From assembly GCA_028284045.1 (NCBI GenBank), contig JANQSN010000062.1, forward strand, positions 1-64,000: DNA of 64,000 nt. Reading direction: 5' to 3'. The DNA comes from Alphaproteobacteria bacterium (lineage in GTDB: Bacteria; Pseudomonadota; Alphaproteobacteria; DSM-16000; Inquilinaceae). This document shows positions 28,749 through 39,512 of the stretch, one piece after another; the stretch's first letter is position 1; each line of letters begins with the position of its first letter. The notes beneath the pieces are model-generated. The model worked only from the letters and a program-made list of their open reading frames with translations. It was not told the origin of the DNA and did not search any database. The translations under genes were made by a program, and so were the position numbers.

Positions 28749-30080
28749 ATGCCGGATCAGCGCCCTGCCCCCACCGTCCTGACCCCCGCAGACATCGCGG
28801 CCTACCCGATCGACCGGCCGGAAACGGCCGGCGGCGACCCGATGGCGCTGACGCGTTGCCGCCTCGCCGCGACGGACCAGTGGCACGACGCGCAGGTCGC
28901 CGGCCGCCGATGGCCCGTGGGTTGCGTCGCGCTGGAGATCACCCAGCGCTGCAACCTCGACTGCACCATCTGCTACCTCTCCGAAACAGCCGAGGCGGTC
29001 GTCGACCTTCCGATCGGCGAGATCGAGCGGCGCATCGACATGATCCATGCGCTCTACGGGCCCGGAACGAACGTGCAGATCACCGGGGGCGAACCGACCC
29101 TGCGCCCACGTGACGAGTTGCTGCGCATCGCCCGCTACTCCGCCGACCGGGGCCTGCGCCCGGCGCTGTTCACCAACGGCCTGCGCGCGCGCCGCCCCCT
29201 GCTTGCGGCACTGGCCGACAATGGGCTGGTCGACGTCGCCTTTCACGTCGACCTCACGCAGCAGCTCAAGGGCTATGCGTCGGAACAGGCGCTGAACGCC
29301 GTTCGGGCGCGCTGCATCGAGGCGGCGCGCGGCCTGCCGCTGGCCGTCTACTTCAATACGACGGTGCATGCCGGCAACCTCGGCGCGGTGCCCGACATCG
29401 TGCGCTTCTTCCTGGGCCACGCCGATGTGGTCAACCTGGCGTCGTTTCAGATCCAAGCCGATACCGGACGCGGGATCGACCGGCACCGCGCCACCGCGCT
29501 GACCGTGGAGCGCGTGGAGGCGGCGATCGACGAGGGCACGGGCGGCGCCCTCCGCTTCGGTCAGCTTCAGCCCGGCCATCGTCAGTGCAACCGCTACGCG
29601 ATGGCGCTTGTCTGCAACGGGCGGGCGCACCCGCTGGCCCCGTCGGACGCCTTCGCCGCCCGCATGATGCGCGCGACCGGCGACCTGGTCCTGGAGCGGC
29701 GTAGCCCCGGCCGCTCGCTCAGCCGCGCAGCCCTCTGGCTGCTCCGGCACCCCCAGCACCTGCCGGCCACGGCCGCCTGGGCTGCCGGGCGGGCCTGGGC
29801 GATGCGGCGCGACCTCTGGCCGGCCCGCGGGCGCGTGCAGAAACTCTCCTTCATGATCCACAACTTCATGGACGCAAGCGCGCTCGATGGCGAACGGCTG
29901 GACGCCTGCATCTTCCGCACGGTCACCGCCGACGGAACGGTGCCGATGTGCCTGCACAACGCCCGCCGCGACGCTTTCACCCTGCCGCTGACGGGACCCC
30001 TCGGCGACGGGCCGGCGCGGCTTCCCACGAAACTCCGCAAGGGCCGCGCCAAACAGGGATCGGAACCACGGACGCCATGA
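28749..30080 (+). CDS. Radical SAM protein (COG1964-like)
   Basis: 443 residues. The [4Fe-4S]-SAM motif C-x3-C-x2-C is in EITQRCNLDCTICYLSE, followed by the SAM-binding QITGGEPTLRP. Further cysteines occur in GHRQCNRYAMALVCNG and in the C-terminal LDACIFRTVTADGTVPMCLHNARRD. This arrangement resembles COG1964 radical SAM enzymes, a group that includes archaeal tetraether lipid synthase Tes, but similarity by eye does not establish the reaction. The substrate is unknown. Its stop overlaps the ATG of a DUF547 lipoprotein gene, so the two are translated together and may act in one envelope-related pathway. Confidence 0.78.
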   Translation: MPDQRPAPTVLTPADIAAYPIDRPETAGGDPMALTRCRLAATDQWHDAQVAGRRWPVGCVALEITQRCNLDCTICYLSETAEAVVDLPIGEIERRIDMIHALYGPGTNVQITGGEPTLRPRDELLRIARYSADRGLRPALFTNGLRARRPLLAALADNGLVDVAFHVDLTQQLKGYASEQALNAVRARCIEAARGLPLAVYFNTTVHAGNLGAVPDIVRFFLGHADVVNLASFQIQADTGRGIDRHRATALTVERVEAAIDEGTGGALRFGQLQPGHRQCNRYAMALVCNGRAHPLAPSDAFAARMMRATGDLVLERRSPGRSLSRAALWLLRHPQHLPATAAWAAGRAWAMRRDLWPARGRVQKLSFMIHNFMDASALDGERLDACIFRTVTADGTVPMCLHNARRDAFTLPLTGPLGDGPARLPTKLRKGRAKQGSEPRTP

Positions 30081-30862
30081 GACTGTTGCTACTGACCGTC
30101 GTCGGCCTCTTCCTGGCCGGCTGCTATGGCGTGCCGACGCCGACACCGCCGCTCGACCCCGATCGGACCCCCGAAGCGGCCACCGCCGATTGGGCCGCCG
30201 TCCTGCAGACCCATGTCGACGAGGACGGGCGAACCGACTTCGTCGGCCTGTCCCGGGCGCCGCTGCCTTTGGAACGCTTCGTCGCCTACATCGCCGCGGT
30301 GAGTCCGGAGAACCGGCCGGACCTGTTCCCGACGGCGGATCACGCGCTCGCCTATTACATAAACGTTTACAACGCCTTGGCGATGTACAACGTGATCCGC
30401 CAGGACTTTCCGTACTCGCTCGGCGGCCCGCAGCTCCTCGGCTTCTTCGTCTATCCGCATTTCCGGGTCGGCGGACACTCGATCAACCTGCTGGATCTGG
30501 AACGGGACGTGATCTTCGACGGATTCGCCGATCCGCGGGCCCATTTCGCCGTGAACTGCATGGTCCGCGACTGCCCGGTGCTGCCGCGCCAGCCCTTCGC
30601 CGCCGACGACCTGGACGCGGCCTTGGATCGGGAGGCCCGGCGCTTCGCGACCGACGACCGAACGGTGCGCGTCGACGCGACGGCTCGGACGGTCGAGCTG
30701 AACGAGATCTTCGCGTTCTACGAGGACGAGTTCATCGCCGATGCCGGCAGCCTGATCGCCTATGTAAACCGGTATCGGACGAACCCGATACCGGACGATT
30801 ACGCCGTGGTCTTCCGGGCGTACGACTGGCGCGTCAACTACCAGCTTGGCACGGCACCCTAG
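30077..30862 (+). CDS. DUF547 lipoprotein
   Basis: 261 residues. N-terminal lipoprotein signal MRLLLLTVVGLFLAGC with lipobox LAGC, so it is anchored to a membrane facing the periplasm. The DUF547 body is clear: AFYINVYNALA-like stretch ALAYYINVYNALAMYNVI, HFRVGGHSINLLDLERDVI, DPRAHFAVNCMVRDCPVLPRQPF and LNEIFAFYEDEF. The conserved Cys and His residues suggest a papain/transglutaminase-like fold, but the function is not established. It begins within the stop of the radical SAM gene (ATGA). Confidence 0.87.
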   Translation: MRLLLLTVVGLFLAGCYGVPTPTPPLDPDRTPEAATADWAAVLQTHVDEDGRTDFVGLSRAPLPLERFVAYIAAVSPENRPDLFPTADHALAYYINVYNALAMYNVIRQDFPYSLGGPQLLGFFVYPHFRVGGHSINLLDLERDVIFDGFADPRAHFAVNCMVRDCPVLPRQPFAADDLDAALDREARRFATDDRTVRVDATARTVELNEIFAFYEDEFIADAGSLIAYVNRYRTNPIPDDYAVVFRAYDWRVNYQLGTAP

Positions 30863-31005
30863 GGTCTCATCGGAGATCGATCGCGGCATCTCATGCGACA
30901 AGGCGCCACGCAGGGCGCTTTGACGTAGCGCCCGCGGCCGCACCGGCGGAAGCTCCCGGCGACATCTTCACGTGCCTTACGCACTCTCCGGCTGCGACCT
31001 CGGCC

Positions 31006-32175
31006 ATGACCTGTTCGCTCACCCACCGTGGCGCCCGGCGCGCCGCGCCGCCGATCGCGCTGGCCTTGGCCGCTGCGCTCGCATTCCCACAGTCGGCTAC
31101 CGCCCAAGGCGCGCCGCCGGAGGTCACCGTCAGCCCACCGCTCGTCCAGGAGCTGATCGAGTGGCAGGAGTTCACCGGCCAGTTCGTGGCGGTGGACAGG
31201 GTCGAGCTTCGCGCCCGCGTCAGCGGCTATCTGGAGTCGATCCACTTCGACGACGGCCAGTTCGTCGCGGCCGGCGACCGGCTGTTCGTCATCGACCCCC
31301 GCCCGTTCGAGGCGGAACGCGACAGCGCCGCCGCCCGGCTGGAACAGGCCGACGCGCGCCTGGAACTGGCGGAAAGCCAGCTCCAGCGCGCCGCGTCCCT
31401 GCTCGCCAACGGCAATATCCCCGAGGCGACCTATGACGAGCGCCTGCAGGAGGTGCGCGCCGCCACGGCGGCCATCGACCAGGCCCGCGCCGATCTCAGG
31501 CTCGCCGACCTCAATCTCGGCTACACCCAGATCACCGCACCGATCGCCGGGCGCATCGGCCAGCGCGAGATCAGCATCGGCAATCTGGTGATCGGCGGCG
31601 CCACGGCGGGCGCCACCTTGCTGACCACCATCGTCTCGCTCGACCCGATCTATTTCGAGTTCGACATGAGCGAGGCCTACTTCCTGCGCTATCAGCGGGC
31701 GATCGCCGAAGGGCTCTTGGAACCGCACCGCGACGGCGGCGTGCGGGTCAGCGGCCGGCTGTTCGACGAGACGGACTGGCCCTTGGACGGGCGCGTCGAC
31801 TTCGTCGACAACCGCGTGGACCGCTCGTCGGGCACCATCCGCATGCGCGCGGTCTTCGCCAATCCCGACCGGTTCCTCACACCCGGCCAGTTCGGCGTGC
31901 TGCGCCTGCCGGGCTCGCCCCGCTATGCCGCGATCCTGCTGCCGGACGAGGCGATCCTCAACGACCAGGACCGCCGCATCGTCCTCACCGTCGACGCCGA
32001 CAATGTCGTGGTCCCGCGCATCGTCCGCCCCGGCCCGCGCGAGCTTGGCCTGCGCGTCATCCGCGAGGGGTTGGCGCCGGAGGATCGGGTCATCATCAAC
32101 GGCCTGGTCCGCGCCCGCCCCGGCACACCGGTAACGCCGGTCGACGGCACGATCGAGCTGCCGGAACAGCCATGA
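31006..32175 (+). CDS. RND efflux periplasmic adaptor (MexE/AcrA-like)
   Basis: 389 residues from ATG 31006, which gives a Sec signal (IALALAAALAFPQSATA). Mature start EVTVSPPLVQELIEWQEFTGQFVAVD; barrel-sandwich/lipoyl region ELRARVSGYLESIHFDDGQFV; alpha-hairpin between about 100 and 170; then TQITAPIAGRIGQREISIGNLV and the beta-barrel. No lipobox Cys is placed at the cleavage site, so it is a soluble or signal-anchored form. It links the inner-membrane RND pump encoded by the overlapping next gene to an outer-membrane channel, which is not encoded in this operon. Confidence 0.92.
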   Translation: MTCSLTHRGARRAAPPIALALAAALAFPQSATAQGAPPEVTVSPPLVQELIEWQEFTGQFVAVDRVELRARVSGYLESIHFDDGQFVAAGDRLFVIDPRPFEAERDSAAARLEQADARLELAESQLQRAASLLANGNIPEATYDERLQEVRAATAAIDQARADLRLADLNLGYTQITAPIAGRIGQREISIGNLVIGGATAGATLLTTIVSLDPIYFEFDMSEAYFLRYQRAIAEGLLEPHRDGGVRVSGRLFDETDWPLDGRVDFVDNRVDRSSGTIRMRAVFANPDRFLTPGQFGVLRLPGSPRYAAILLPDEAILNDQDRRIVLTVDADNVVVPRIVRPGPRELGLRVIREGLAPEDRVIINGLVRARPGTPVTPVDGTIELPEQP

Positions 32176-35100
32176 GAGGCTTCTCGCATTTCTGCATCGA
32201 CCATCCGGTCTTCGCCAGCGTCTGCTCGATCCTCATCGTCCTGATCGGCGCCTTCGCCTTCCTGCGCCTGCCGGTGGCCCAGTATCCGGAGATCGCGCCG
32301 CCGACCATCGTGGTCGGCGCGACCTATCCGGGCGCGTCGGCCGAGACCGTCGCCGACACCGTCGCCGCGCCGTTGGAGCAGGAGATCAACGGCGTCGAGA
32401 ACATGCTCTACATGAACAGCCAGTCGACCGGCGATGGCCGGCTGGCGGTCACCATCACCTTCGCGCTCGGCACCGACCTCGATACCGCGCAGGTGCTGGT
32501 GCAGAACCGCGTCGCGGTGGCGGAGGCACGGTTGCCGGAGGAGGTGCGCCGCCTCGGCGTCACCGTTCGCAAGAACTCGCCCGACCTGATGATGGTGATC
32601 CACATCTCCTCGCCGGACGGGTCGCGCGACGAGCTGTACCTCTCGAACTACGCGACCTTGCAGGTCCGCGACGTGCTGGCGCGCCTCAATGGCGTCGGTG
32701 ATGTCCAGGTGTTCGGCGCGCGCGACTACTCCATGCGGATCTGGCTCGATCCCGACCTCCTGGCCGCCCGCGGCCTCGCCGCCGGCGACGTGCTGCAGGC
32801 GCTGCGGGCGGAGAATGTGCAGATCGCCTCGGGCGTCTTGAACCAGCCGCCGGTGCCGACGCCGGCGGCCTACGAGATGACCATCGAGACCCTGGGCCGC
32901 TTGGTCGAGCCCGGCCAGTTCGAGGACATCGTGGTGCGCACCGACGAGGCCGGCCGGGTCACCCGCCTGGTCGACGTGGCGCGAGTCGAGATCGCCGCCC
33001 AGGACTACAGCCAAATCGGCTATCTCGATGAGCGGTCCGCCGTACCGCTGCTCATCTTCCAGCGCCCGGGATCGAACGCGCTGGAAACGGCGACCGCCGT
33101 GCAGGAGACGATGGCCGAGCTGGCGCAGGCCTTCCCGCTCGGTGTGCAATACGAGATCGTCTACAACCCGACGGAGTTCATCGCCGAGTCGGTCCAGGCG
33201 GTGATCGTGACGATCTACGAGGCGATCGCCCTGGTCATCCTGGTGGTCGTGGTTTTTCTGCAGACTTGGCGCGCCTCGATCATCCCGATTCTGGCGATCC
33301 CGGTCTCGCTGGTCGGCACCTTCGCGGTGCTGGCCGCACTCGGCTTCTCGCTCAACAATCTCTCGTTGTTCGCGCTGGTGTTGGCGATCGGCATCGTCGT
33401 CGACGACGCCATCGTCGTCGTGGAGAATGTCGAACGTCATCTGCGCGACGGCCTCTCGCCAAAGGAGGCCGCCCACCGCACCATGGACGAGGTGTCCGGC
33501 GCGATCCTGGCGATCACCCTGGTGCTGGTCGCCGTGTTCATTCCGGCGGCGCTGGTGACGGGGATCACCGGCCAATTCTTCCGCCAGTTCGCGCTAACCA
33601 TCGCGACGGCGACGATCATCTCGTGCTTCGTCTCGCTGACCTTGAGCCCGGCCTTGTGCGCCCTCTTGTTCAAGCCGCACGATCACGACCGGGGACGCCG
33701 GCCGTCGCCCCTGACCTGGCCGTTGCGCGCCTTCTTCGGCGGGTTCAATCGCGGCTTCGAGGGCCTGAGCAGCGGCTACGGCGCCTTCACCCGGCGCGCC
33801 GTGCGCCTGCCGATGATCGTGTTGCCGGTCTACGGCGTGCTGGTCGCGCTGGCGCTTTGGCAGTTCGACCGGGCGCCGACCGGGTTCATCCCGCAACAGG
33901 ATCAGGGCTACCTGATCACCGTCGTGCAGCTACCGCCGGGCGCGGCACTCAGCCGCACCGATGCGGTGGTGCAGGAGGTGGCGGAGATCCTGCGCGGCAT
34001 CGACGGCGTCGAGCATTCCGTCGCCTTCGCCGGCTTCGACGGCGCCACCTTCACCAATGCCTCCAATGCCGGGGCGATCTTCACGGCGCTCGCCCCGTTC
34101 GAGGAGCGCGGACCCGACCAGAGCGCGCTGGCGCTGATCGGCGCGGCCAACCAGGCGCTGGCCTCGGTCCAGGAGGCGTTCATCCTGACCATCCCGCCGC
34201 CGTCGGTGCGCGGCGTCGGCAATGCCGGCGGCTTCAAGATGATGATCCAGGATACCCGCGGGCGCGGCTTGGCGGCGCTGGAGGCGGCGACCCAGGACCT
34301 CGTCGCCGCGGCCAACGCGGCCGACGGGGTGGTCGGGGTCTTCACCCTGTTCAACACCCGCACGCCGCGGATCTACGCCGATCTCGACCGCGTGCGCGCT
34401 CAGATGCTCGGCGTGCCGGCGGACCGCCTGTTCGAGACGCTGGAGGTCTATCTGGGCTCGGCCTATGTCAACGATTTCAACTTCCTCGGCCGAACCTTCC
34501 GGGTCACTGCGCAGGCCGATGGCGCCTTCCGTCAGGACGTCGACGACATCGCCGATCTGAGGACCCGCAACCTGCAGGGCGAGATGGTCCCCATCGGCTC
34601 GGTCGCCGAGTTCCGCAGCACCACCGGGCCGCAACGCGTACCGCGCTACAACCTCTTCCCGGCGGCCGAGGTCCAGGGCTCCGCCGCGCCGGGCGTGTCG
34701 ACCGGAGAGGCGCTGTTGATCATGGAGGCGCTGGCCGAAGAGCGTCTGCCGGACGGCTTCCAGTACGAATGGACCGAGCTTGCCTATCAGGAGCGCCAGG
34801 CGGGCGGCGGCCTGGCGATCTTCGGCCTGTCGGTGATCTTCGCCTTCCTGTTGCTGGCCGCCCAGTACGAGAGCTGGTCGCTGCCGATCTCGGTGATCCT
34901 GATCGTGCCGATGAGCCTGCTGGCGGCGGTCAGCGGGCTGATGATGCGCGGCATGCCGGTCGACGTCCTGGGCCAGGTCGCCTTCGTCGTGCTGGTCGGT
35001 CTCGCCGCCAAGAACGCCATCCTGATCGTCGAGTTCGCCCGCCAGGCGGAGGCGGCCGGCAAGGACCGGTTCGCCGCCGCGGTGGCGGCGGCGCGCACCC

Positions 35101-35363
35101 GGCTGCGGCCGGTGCTGATGACGTCGTTCGCCTTCATCCTGGGCGTGGTGCCGCTGGCCATCGCCACCGGCGCCGGCGCGGAGATGCGCCAGACCCTCGG
35201 CACTGCCGTCTTTGCCGGCATGCTCGGCGTCACCGTCTTCGGGCTGATCTTCACCCCGGTGTTCTACACGGTGGTGCGCGGCCTGGTCGGCTGGCTGCGC
35301 CGCGGGCAGGCGCCGGTGGTCGAGACGGGTCGCCGGCCCGATCCCGACGGCGCCGCCTCCTGA
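32172..35363 (+). CDS. RND multidrug efflux transporter, HAE1 family
   Basis: 1063 residues, normal for AcrB/MexF-type pumps. N-terminal FCIDHPVFASVCSILIVLIG; large periplasmic loops with YPGASAETVADTVAAPLEQEINGVENM; proton-relay Asp pair in GIVVDDAIVVVENVERHL; twelve membrane helices. It drives drug, solvent or fatty-acid export using the proton gradient and works with the adaptor, which overlaps by four bases. The C-terminus ends in a short Arg/Pro-rich tail. The substrate cannot be predicted from sequence. Confidence 0.94.
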   Translation: MRGFSHFCIDHPVFASVCSILIVLIGAFAFLRLPVAQYPEIAPPTIVVGATYPGASAETVADTVAAPLEQEINGVENMLYMNSQSTGDGRLAVTITFALGTDLDTAQVLVQNRVAVAEARLPEEVRRLGVTVRKNSPDLMMVIHISSPDGSRDELYLSNYATLQVRDVLARLNGVGDVQVFGARDYSMRIWLDPDLLAARGLAAGDVLQALRAENVQIASGVLNQPPVPTPAAYEMTIETLGRLVEPGQFEDIVVRTDEAGRVTRLVDVARVEIAAQDYSQIGYLDERSAVPLLIFQRPGSNALETATAVQETMAELAQAFPLGVQYEIVYNPTEFIAESVQAVIVTIYEAIALVILVVVVFLQTWRASIIPILAIPVSLVGTFAVLAALGFSLNNLSLFALVLAIGIVVDDAIVVVENVERHLRDGLSPKEAAHRTMDEVSGAILAITLVLVAVFIPAALVTGITGQFFRQFALTIATATIISCFVSLTLSPALCALLFKPHDHDRGRRPSPLTWPLRAFFGGFNRGFEGLSSGYGAFTRRAVRLPMIVLPVYGVLVALALWQFDRAPTGFIPQQDQGYLITVVQLPPGAALSRTDAVVQEVAEILRGIDGVEHSVAFAGFDGATFTNASNAGAIFTALAPFEERGPDQSALALIGAANQALASVQEAFILTIPPPSVRGVGNAGGFKMMIQDTRGRGLAALEAATQDLVAAANAADGVVGVFTLFNTRTPRIYADLDRVRAQMLGVPADRLFETLEVYLGSAYVNDFNFLGRTFRVTAQADGAFRQDVDDIADLRTRNLQGEMVPIGSVAEFRSTTGPQRVPRYNLFPAAEVQGSAAPGVSTGEALLIMEALAEERLPDGFQYEWTELAYQERQAGGGLAIFGLSVIFAFLLLAAQYESWSLPISVILIVPMSLLAAVSGLMMRGMPVDVLGQVAFVVLVGLAAKNAILIVEFARQAEAAGKDRFAAAVAAARTRLRPVLMTSFAFILGVVPLAIATGAGAEMRQTLGTAVFAGMLGVTVFGLIFTPVFYTVVRGLVGWLRRGQAPVVETGRRPDPDGAAS

Positions 35364-35379
35364 CGCCGTGACCTGGATT

Positions 35380-35417
35380 GCACTGGATTGTGCTTTTTCT
35401 TGACTATTAGAAGTCAA
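35380..35417. other. Short hairpin with T-run and adjacent inverted repeat
   Basis: GCAC (35380-35383) pairs with GTGC (35390-35393) and is followed by TTTTTCTT, a weak terminator-like element after the RND operon. It is followed by TTGACT-n6-AGTCAA (35400-35417), a perfect six-base inverted repeat at the head of an AT-rich patch (to about 35445) that probably contains the chemoreceptor promoter. Confidence 0.35.
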
Positions 35418-35571
35418 TATAAAAGTAACTTATATAATTCTATGCCCGGCTCATGGAGCGGTTTAAGGGAAGTTTAACCCGCATTCGTGCCTTATTGGCG
35501 AGACCACGTTGGAGCGCGGCGCCCCTACCCGCTTCGATGAAGACTCCGCTCGGCATCGGGAAAGCTTCGAA

Positions 35572-37581
35572 ATGAGCGTTCTCAACTCTATCAAGATCGG
35601 TAACAAAATTCGCCTCGGCTTTGCCACCGTCATGGTGATGATGGTCGCGACTATTGCCGTCGGCATCGTGTCATTGAATAAGGAAGATGGACATTTCGAC
35701 GAGTATCAGCAGCTTGCCAAATTGTCCAACCAAGTGGGCGACGTGCAGGCGGAGATGCTGAACACGCGTCTTGCCGCGCGGGACTTCATCGTCCACGGTC
35801 AGCCGGAATTCGTCGACCCGGTCCGCCAGGGCGCGCAGGCGACCCTTGCCGTCATCGGCGAGGCTCTCGAGCTTGCCATTGACGAGGGGCGGACCACCGC
35901 CCTGGTCGCCTTGCAGGACCAGCTTGAGGAATATGTCGAAGCCTTCGACCGCGCCGTGGTCTTTCAGGAAGAGCGCAACCAGCATTTCGGCGTCTTGAGC
36001 AGCATCGGGCCGGAGATCGACCGGACCCTGACCGAGATAATGACCGGCACCTTCCGCGACGGCGACGCCGACTCCACCTATAAGGCCGGGATCATGCTGC
36101 GGCATGCCCTGCTCGCGCGGTTCTATGTCGCGCTCTACTTCATCACCAATCAGCCCTCCGCATACGAACGGACCATCGCCGAGTTGGACGAGATGGCCGT
36201 GGCGTCGGAGGCCCTGCTCGCCTCGCTCAGCGACTTCGGGCGCCGCCAGTTGGCCCAAGAGGCGCTGACCCATATGAACACCTACTCCACGACGACCGAG
36301 GCCGCGTTCGAGGCGATCTCCGCCCGCAACGAGATCATTGCCGACACGCTCGATCGGGTCGGTCCGACGGTGGCCACCGCCGTCGCCGAGCTGAAGGCCG
36401 GCATTCAGGCGCGACAGACCGAGCTGGGGGTTGCGGCCGAGCAGTCCATGCAGGTGGCGATCATCGTCATGTCGGTGGTCGGCGCGCTCGCCATCGCCAT
36501 CGGGATTGCGGCGTCCTATGTGATCGCCGGTGGGATCGCCGGCCCGGTCACCCAGATGACCGGCGCCATGCGCGCGCTGGCGGAAGGCGACAGGACGACG
36601 GACATCCCAGCGCGCGACCGCCACGACGAGATCGGCGAGATGGCGAAGGCGGTGCAGGTGTTCAAGGACAACATGCGCCGCAATGACGAGCTGTCGGCCA
36701 AGGCCGCGGAGGAAGAGGCGCAGCGCGCCCGGCGCGCCGAGCGCATCGAGGAATTGGCCCACGGCTTCGACGCGCAGTCGGCCGTCATGCTGGAGACGGT
36801 CGCCGGCGCGGCGACCGAGCTGGCCTCGACCGCCAACGGCATGACCACCACCGCGGAAGAGGCGTCGAGCCAGGCCACCACCGTCGCCGCGGCGGCGGAG
36901 GAAGCCACCGGCAACGTCCAGACCGTCGCCGCCGCGGCGGAGGAGCTGGGCACCTCCGTCAGCGAAATCAGCCGCCAGGTCCACCATCAGGCGGAGATCG
37001 CTGGCGCGGCGGCCAAGGCGGCGCACACGTCGGACACCAAGGTGCAGGATCTCGACCAGGCGGCGCGGGAAATCGGCGCGGTCGTCCAGCTCATCACCTC
37101 GATCGCCGAGCAGACCAACCTGCTGGCGCTGAACGCCACCATCGAGGCCGCGCGCGCCGGCGATGCCGGCAAGGGCTTCGCGGTCGTCGCCTCGGAGGTC
37201 AAGACGCTGGCCGGGCAGACGGCCAAGGCGACCGAGGAGATCTCGCAGAAGATCATGGCGATCCAGGGCGCGACGGAGGAAACCGTCACGGCCATTCAGA
37301 CGATCGGCTCGCACATCGCCCAGATGCAGGAGATCTCCTCCGCCGTCGCCGCGGCGGTGGAGCAGCAGACCGTCGCCACCGGCGAGATCAGCCAGAACGT
37401 CCAGCAGGCGGCCGCCGGCACCCGCGAGGTCAGCGTGAACATCGCCGGCGTCTCCGAAGCGTCGCAGAGCACCGGGCAGGCGGCCAGCGACGTCCTCCAC
37501 GCCTCGGAGGAGCTGTCCCGCAAGGCCGAGGAGCTGAAGGGCAACGTGCAGCGGTTCCTGGGCGACATCCGGGCCGCGTAG
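35572..37581 (+). CDS. Methyl-accepting chemotaxis protein
   Basis: 669 residues from ATG 35572. Membrane helix at about 17-36, a long periplasmic all-helical domain of HBM (helical bimodular) type to about 305, a second helix ([24 protein letters not shown]), then HAMP ([38 protein letters not shown]). The cytoplasmic signalling tip is [20 protein letters not shown], then [17 protein letters not shown]. No C-terminal pentapeptide for CheR binding is seen. The upstream frame extension is not needed. The ligand is unknown; HBM receptors often sense organic acids. Confidence 0.92.
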   Translation: MSVLNSIKIGNKIRLGFATVMVMMVATIAVGIVSLNKEDGHFDEYQQLAKLSNQVGDVQAEMLNTRLAARDFIVHGQPEFVDPVRQGAQATLAVIGEALELAIDEGRTTALVALQDQLEEYVEAFDRAVVFQEERNQHFGVLSSIGPEIDRTLTEIMTGTFRDGDADSTYKAGIMLRHALLARFYVALYFITNQPSAYERTIAELDEMAVASEALLASLSDFGRRQLAQEALTHMNTYSTTTEAAFEAISARNEIIADTLDRVGPTVATAVAELKAGIQARQTELGVAAEQSMQVAIIVMSVVGALAIAIGIAASYVIAGGIAGPVTQMTGAMRALAEGDRTTDIPARDRHDEIGEMAKAVQVFKDNMRRNDELSAKAAEEEAQRARRAERIEELAHGFDAQSAVMLETVAGAATELASTANGMTTTAEEASSQATTVAAAAEEATGNVQTVAAAAEELGTSVSEISRQVHHQAEIAGAAAKAAHTSDTKVQDLDQAAREIGAVVQLITSIAEQTNLLALNATIEAARAGDAGKGFAVVASEVKTLAGQTAKATEEISQKIMAIQGATEETVTAIQTIGSHIAQMQEISSAVAAAVEQQTVATGEISQNVQQAAAGTREVSVNIAGVSEASQSTGQAASDVLHASEELSRKAEELKGNVQRFLGDIRAA

Positions 37582-37668
37582 GCGCAAAGGAAGGGTCGCG
37601 CGACGAACAGGGCTGGAGCCGGTCGCGGCCCCTATGGGATAGTCACGGACCGTTAGGAACGGATGGAC

Positions 37669-37699
37669 GGCGCGGGCGGGGACGGCCCCCTCCCGCGCC
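37669..37699. other. GC-rich hairpin after the chemoreceptor gene
   Basis: Arms GGCGCGGG (37669-37676) and CCCGCGCC (37692-37699) with an additional internal GGGG/CCCC pairing. No T-tract follows. It may be a 3'-end structure of the chemoreceptor mRNA or part of the leader of the gamma-glutamyltransferase gene 35 bases downstream. Confidence 0.35.
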
Positions 37700-37733
37700 C
37701 TTCGTCCGTCGGTCCCGTGAGAGCCGTCCGCGC

Positions 37734-39512
37734 ATGTCGTCCCGCCGCGCCTTCTGGAAACCGGCCCGCCTGAGCGGGCTGGCGCTGCTGCTGGCCCTGT
37801 CGACGCCCGCGGCGCCCCGGCTCGCGGCGGCCCAGGACCATCAGCCGGAAGACGCGACCGGCCGCACGGCCGACCGCCCGGCCGCTGTTGCAGACACCGC
37901 CATGGTCGCCGCCGCCCATCCCCAGGCGGTGGAAGCCGGCCTGGCGGTGCTGGACGACGGCGGCACCGCCGCCGACGCGATGGTGGCGGTCCAGCTCGTC
38001 CTCAACCTCGTGGAACCGCAGTCCTCCGGCATCGGCGGCGGTGCGTTCCTCGTCTGGTTCGACGGCGCCACCGGTACGGTGACCACCTATGACGGGCGCG
38101 AGACGGCGCCGATGGCGGCCGACTCCGCACTGTTCCTCGATGATGCCGGCGAACCGATGGGCTTCTTCGATGCGGTGGTCGGCGGCCGCTCGGTCGGCGC
38201 GCCGGGCACGCTGGCGCTGCTGGAGACGGTGCACGCCGCACACGGCCGGCTCGACTGGCCCCGGCTGATCGCCCCCGCCGCCAGCCTCGCCGAAAGCGGC
38301 TTCACCGTCGGCCCGCGGCTGGCCGGCCTGTTGGCCGGGCCGGCCGGGGCGCGACTGGCGACGTTCCTGACCGCCCGCGACTACTTCTTCCCCGACGGCC
38401 GGCCGCTCGCCGCCGGCGATCTCCGCGACAACCCGGCCTTCGCCGAGACGCTGGCGCGCATCGCCGTGGAGGGCGCGGGCGCCCTCTACGAAGGCCCCGG
38501 CGCCCGGCGGTTGGTCGACGCCGTCGCGACGGCCCCCGGCAATCCGGGCCTCTTGTCGCTGGAAGACCTCGCCGGCTACCGCGTCGTCGAGCGGCGCCCC
38601 GTGTGCCATCCCTACCGAACCTGGCGGGTCTGCGGCATGGGACCGCCCAGCTCGGGCGCGCTGACCGTCGGGCAGATCCTGATGCTGTTGGAGGGCTTCG
38701 ACCTTCCGGCGATGGGGCCTACCGATCCGCTGGCCTGGCACCTGTTCGCCGAGGCGGCGAAGCTGGCCTATGCCGATCGCGGCCGCTACATGGCCGATGC
38801 CGACTTCGTGCCGGTGCCCATCGCCGGCCTGCTCGACCCCGGCTACTTGGCCGAACGCGCACGCCTCATCGATCCGACCGCGGCGATGGCAACCCCGGCA
38901 CCGGCGGGGCGGCCGCCGGGATCGACGGCGCCGGGCGGACGCGACGATGGCGGGGGCCGACCCGGCACCAGCCACGTCTCGATCGTCGATGCCGATGGCA
39001 ATGCGGTCTCCTTGACCACGACCATCGAAGGGGCCTTCGGGTCCCAGCTCATGGTCGACGGCTTCATGCTCAACAACGAGCTGACCGACTTCGCCTTCGT
39101 GGCCGAGATCGACGGCGATCCGGTGGCCAACCGGGTCGAACCGGGCAAGCGGCCGCGCAGCTCGATGGCGCCGACGCTGGTGCTCGGCGGCGACGGCCGC
39201 CTCGTCTTGGTGATCGGCAGTCCCGGCGGCAGCCGAATCATTCCCTATGTTGCCAAGACGCTGATCGCCGTGCTCGATTGGGGCCTCGATATCCAGTCGG
39301 CGATCGAACTCGGCCATGTCGTCAACCGCAACGGAACGACGGAGCTTGAAGCCGGGACGCCGGCGGCCGGCCTCGCCGAAACCCTGTCGGCGCTCGGGCA
39401 CGAGGTGGTGGTGCGCGATCTCAACAGCGGCCTGCACGGCATCCAGGTGACCGCCACGGGGCTGCTGGGCGGCGCCGATCCGCGACGCGAAGGCATCGCC
39501 GCCGGCCGATGA
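37734..39512 (+). CDS. Gamma-glutamyltransferase, exported
   Basis: 592 residues. Basic N-terminus and hydrophobic stretch ([21 protein letters not shown]) form a signal peptide, so the enzyme is periplasmic. Self-processing Ntn-hydrolase: the nucleophile Thr412 is in [20 protein letters not shown], at the large/small subunit boundary. Other landmarks: [38 protein letters not shown] and [12 protein letters not shown]. It would hydrolyse or transfer gamma-glutamyl groups of glutathione or related compounds. The linker before Thr412 is long and Gly/Pro-rich. It overlaps the next, cytoplasmic paralogue by four bases. Confidence 0.92.
   Translation: MSSRRAFWKPARLSGLALLLALSTPAAPRLAAAQDHQPEDATGRTADRPAAVADTAMVAAAHPQAVEAGLAVLDDGGTAADAMVAVQLVLNLVEPQSSGIGGGAFLVWFDGATGTVTTYDGRETAPMAADSALFLDDAGEPMGFFDAVVGGRSVGAPGTLALLETVHAAHGRLDWPRLIAPAASLAESGFTVGPRLAGLLAGPAGARLATFLTARDYFFPDGRPLAAGDLRDNPAFAETLARIAVEGAGALYEGPGARRLVDAVATAPGNPGLLSLEDLAGYRVVERRPVCHPYRTWRVCGMGPPSSGALTVGQILMLLEGFDLPAMGPTDPLAWHLFAEAAKLAYADRGRYMADADFVPVPIAGLLDPGYLAERARLIDPTAAMATPAPAGRPPGSTAPGGRDDGGGRPGTSHVSIVDADGNAVSLTTTIEGAFGSQLMVDGFMLNNELTDFAFVAEIDGDPVANRVEPGKRPRSSMAPTLVLGGDGRLVLVIGSPGGSRIIPYVAKTLIAVLDWGLDIQSAIELGHVVNRNGTTELEAGTPAAGLAETLSALGHEVVVRDLNSGLHGIQVTATGLLGGADPRREGIAAGR

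Noticed and set aside
35380-35401. Intrinsic terminator of the RND operon
   Set aside because: The stem is only four base pairs. The T-run is suggestive, but the structure is too weak to call a terminator, so it is kept only as a low-confidence note.
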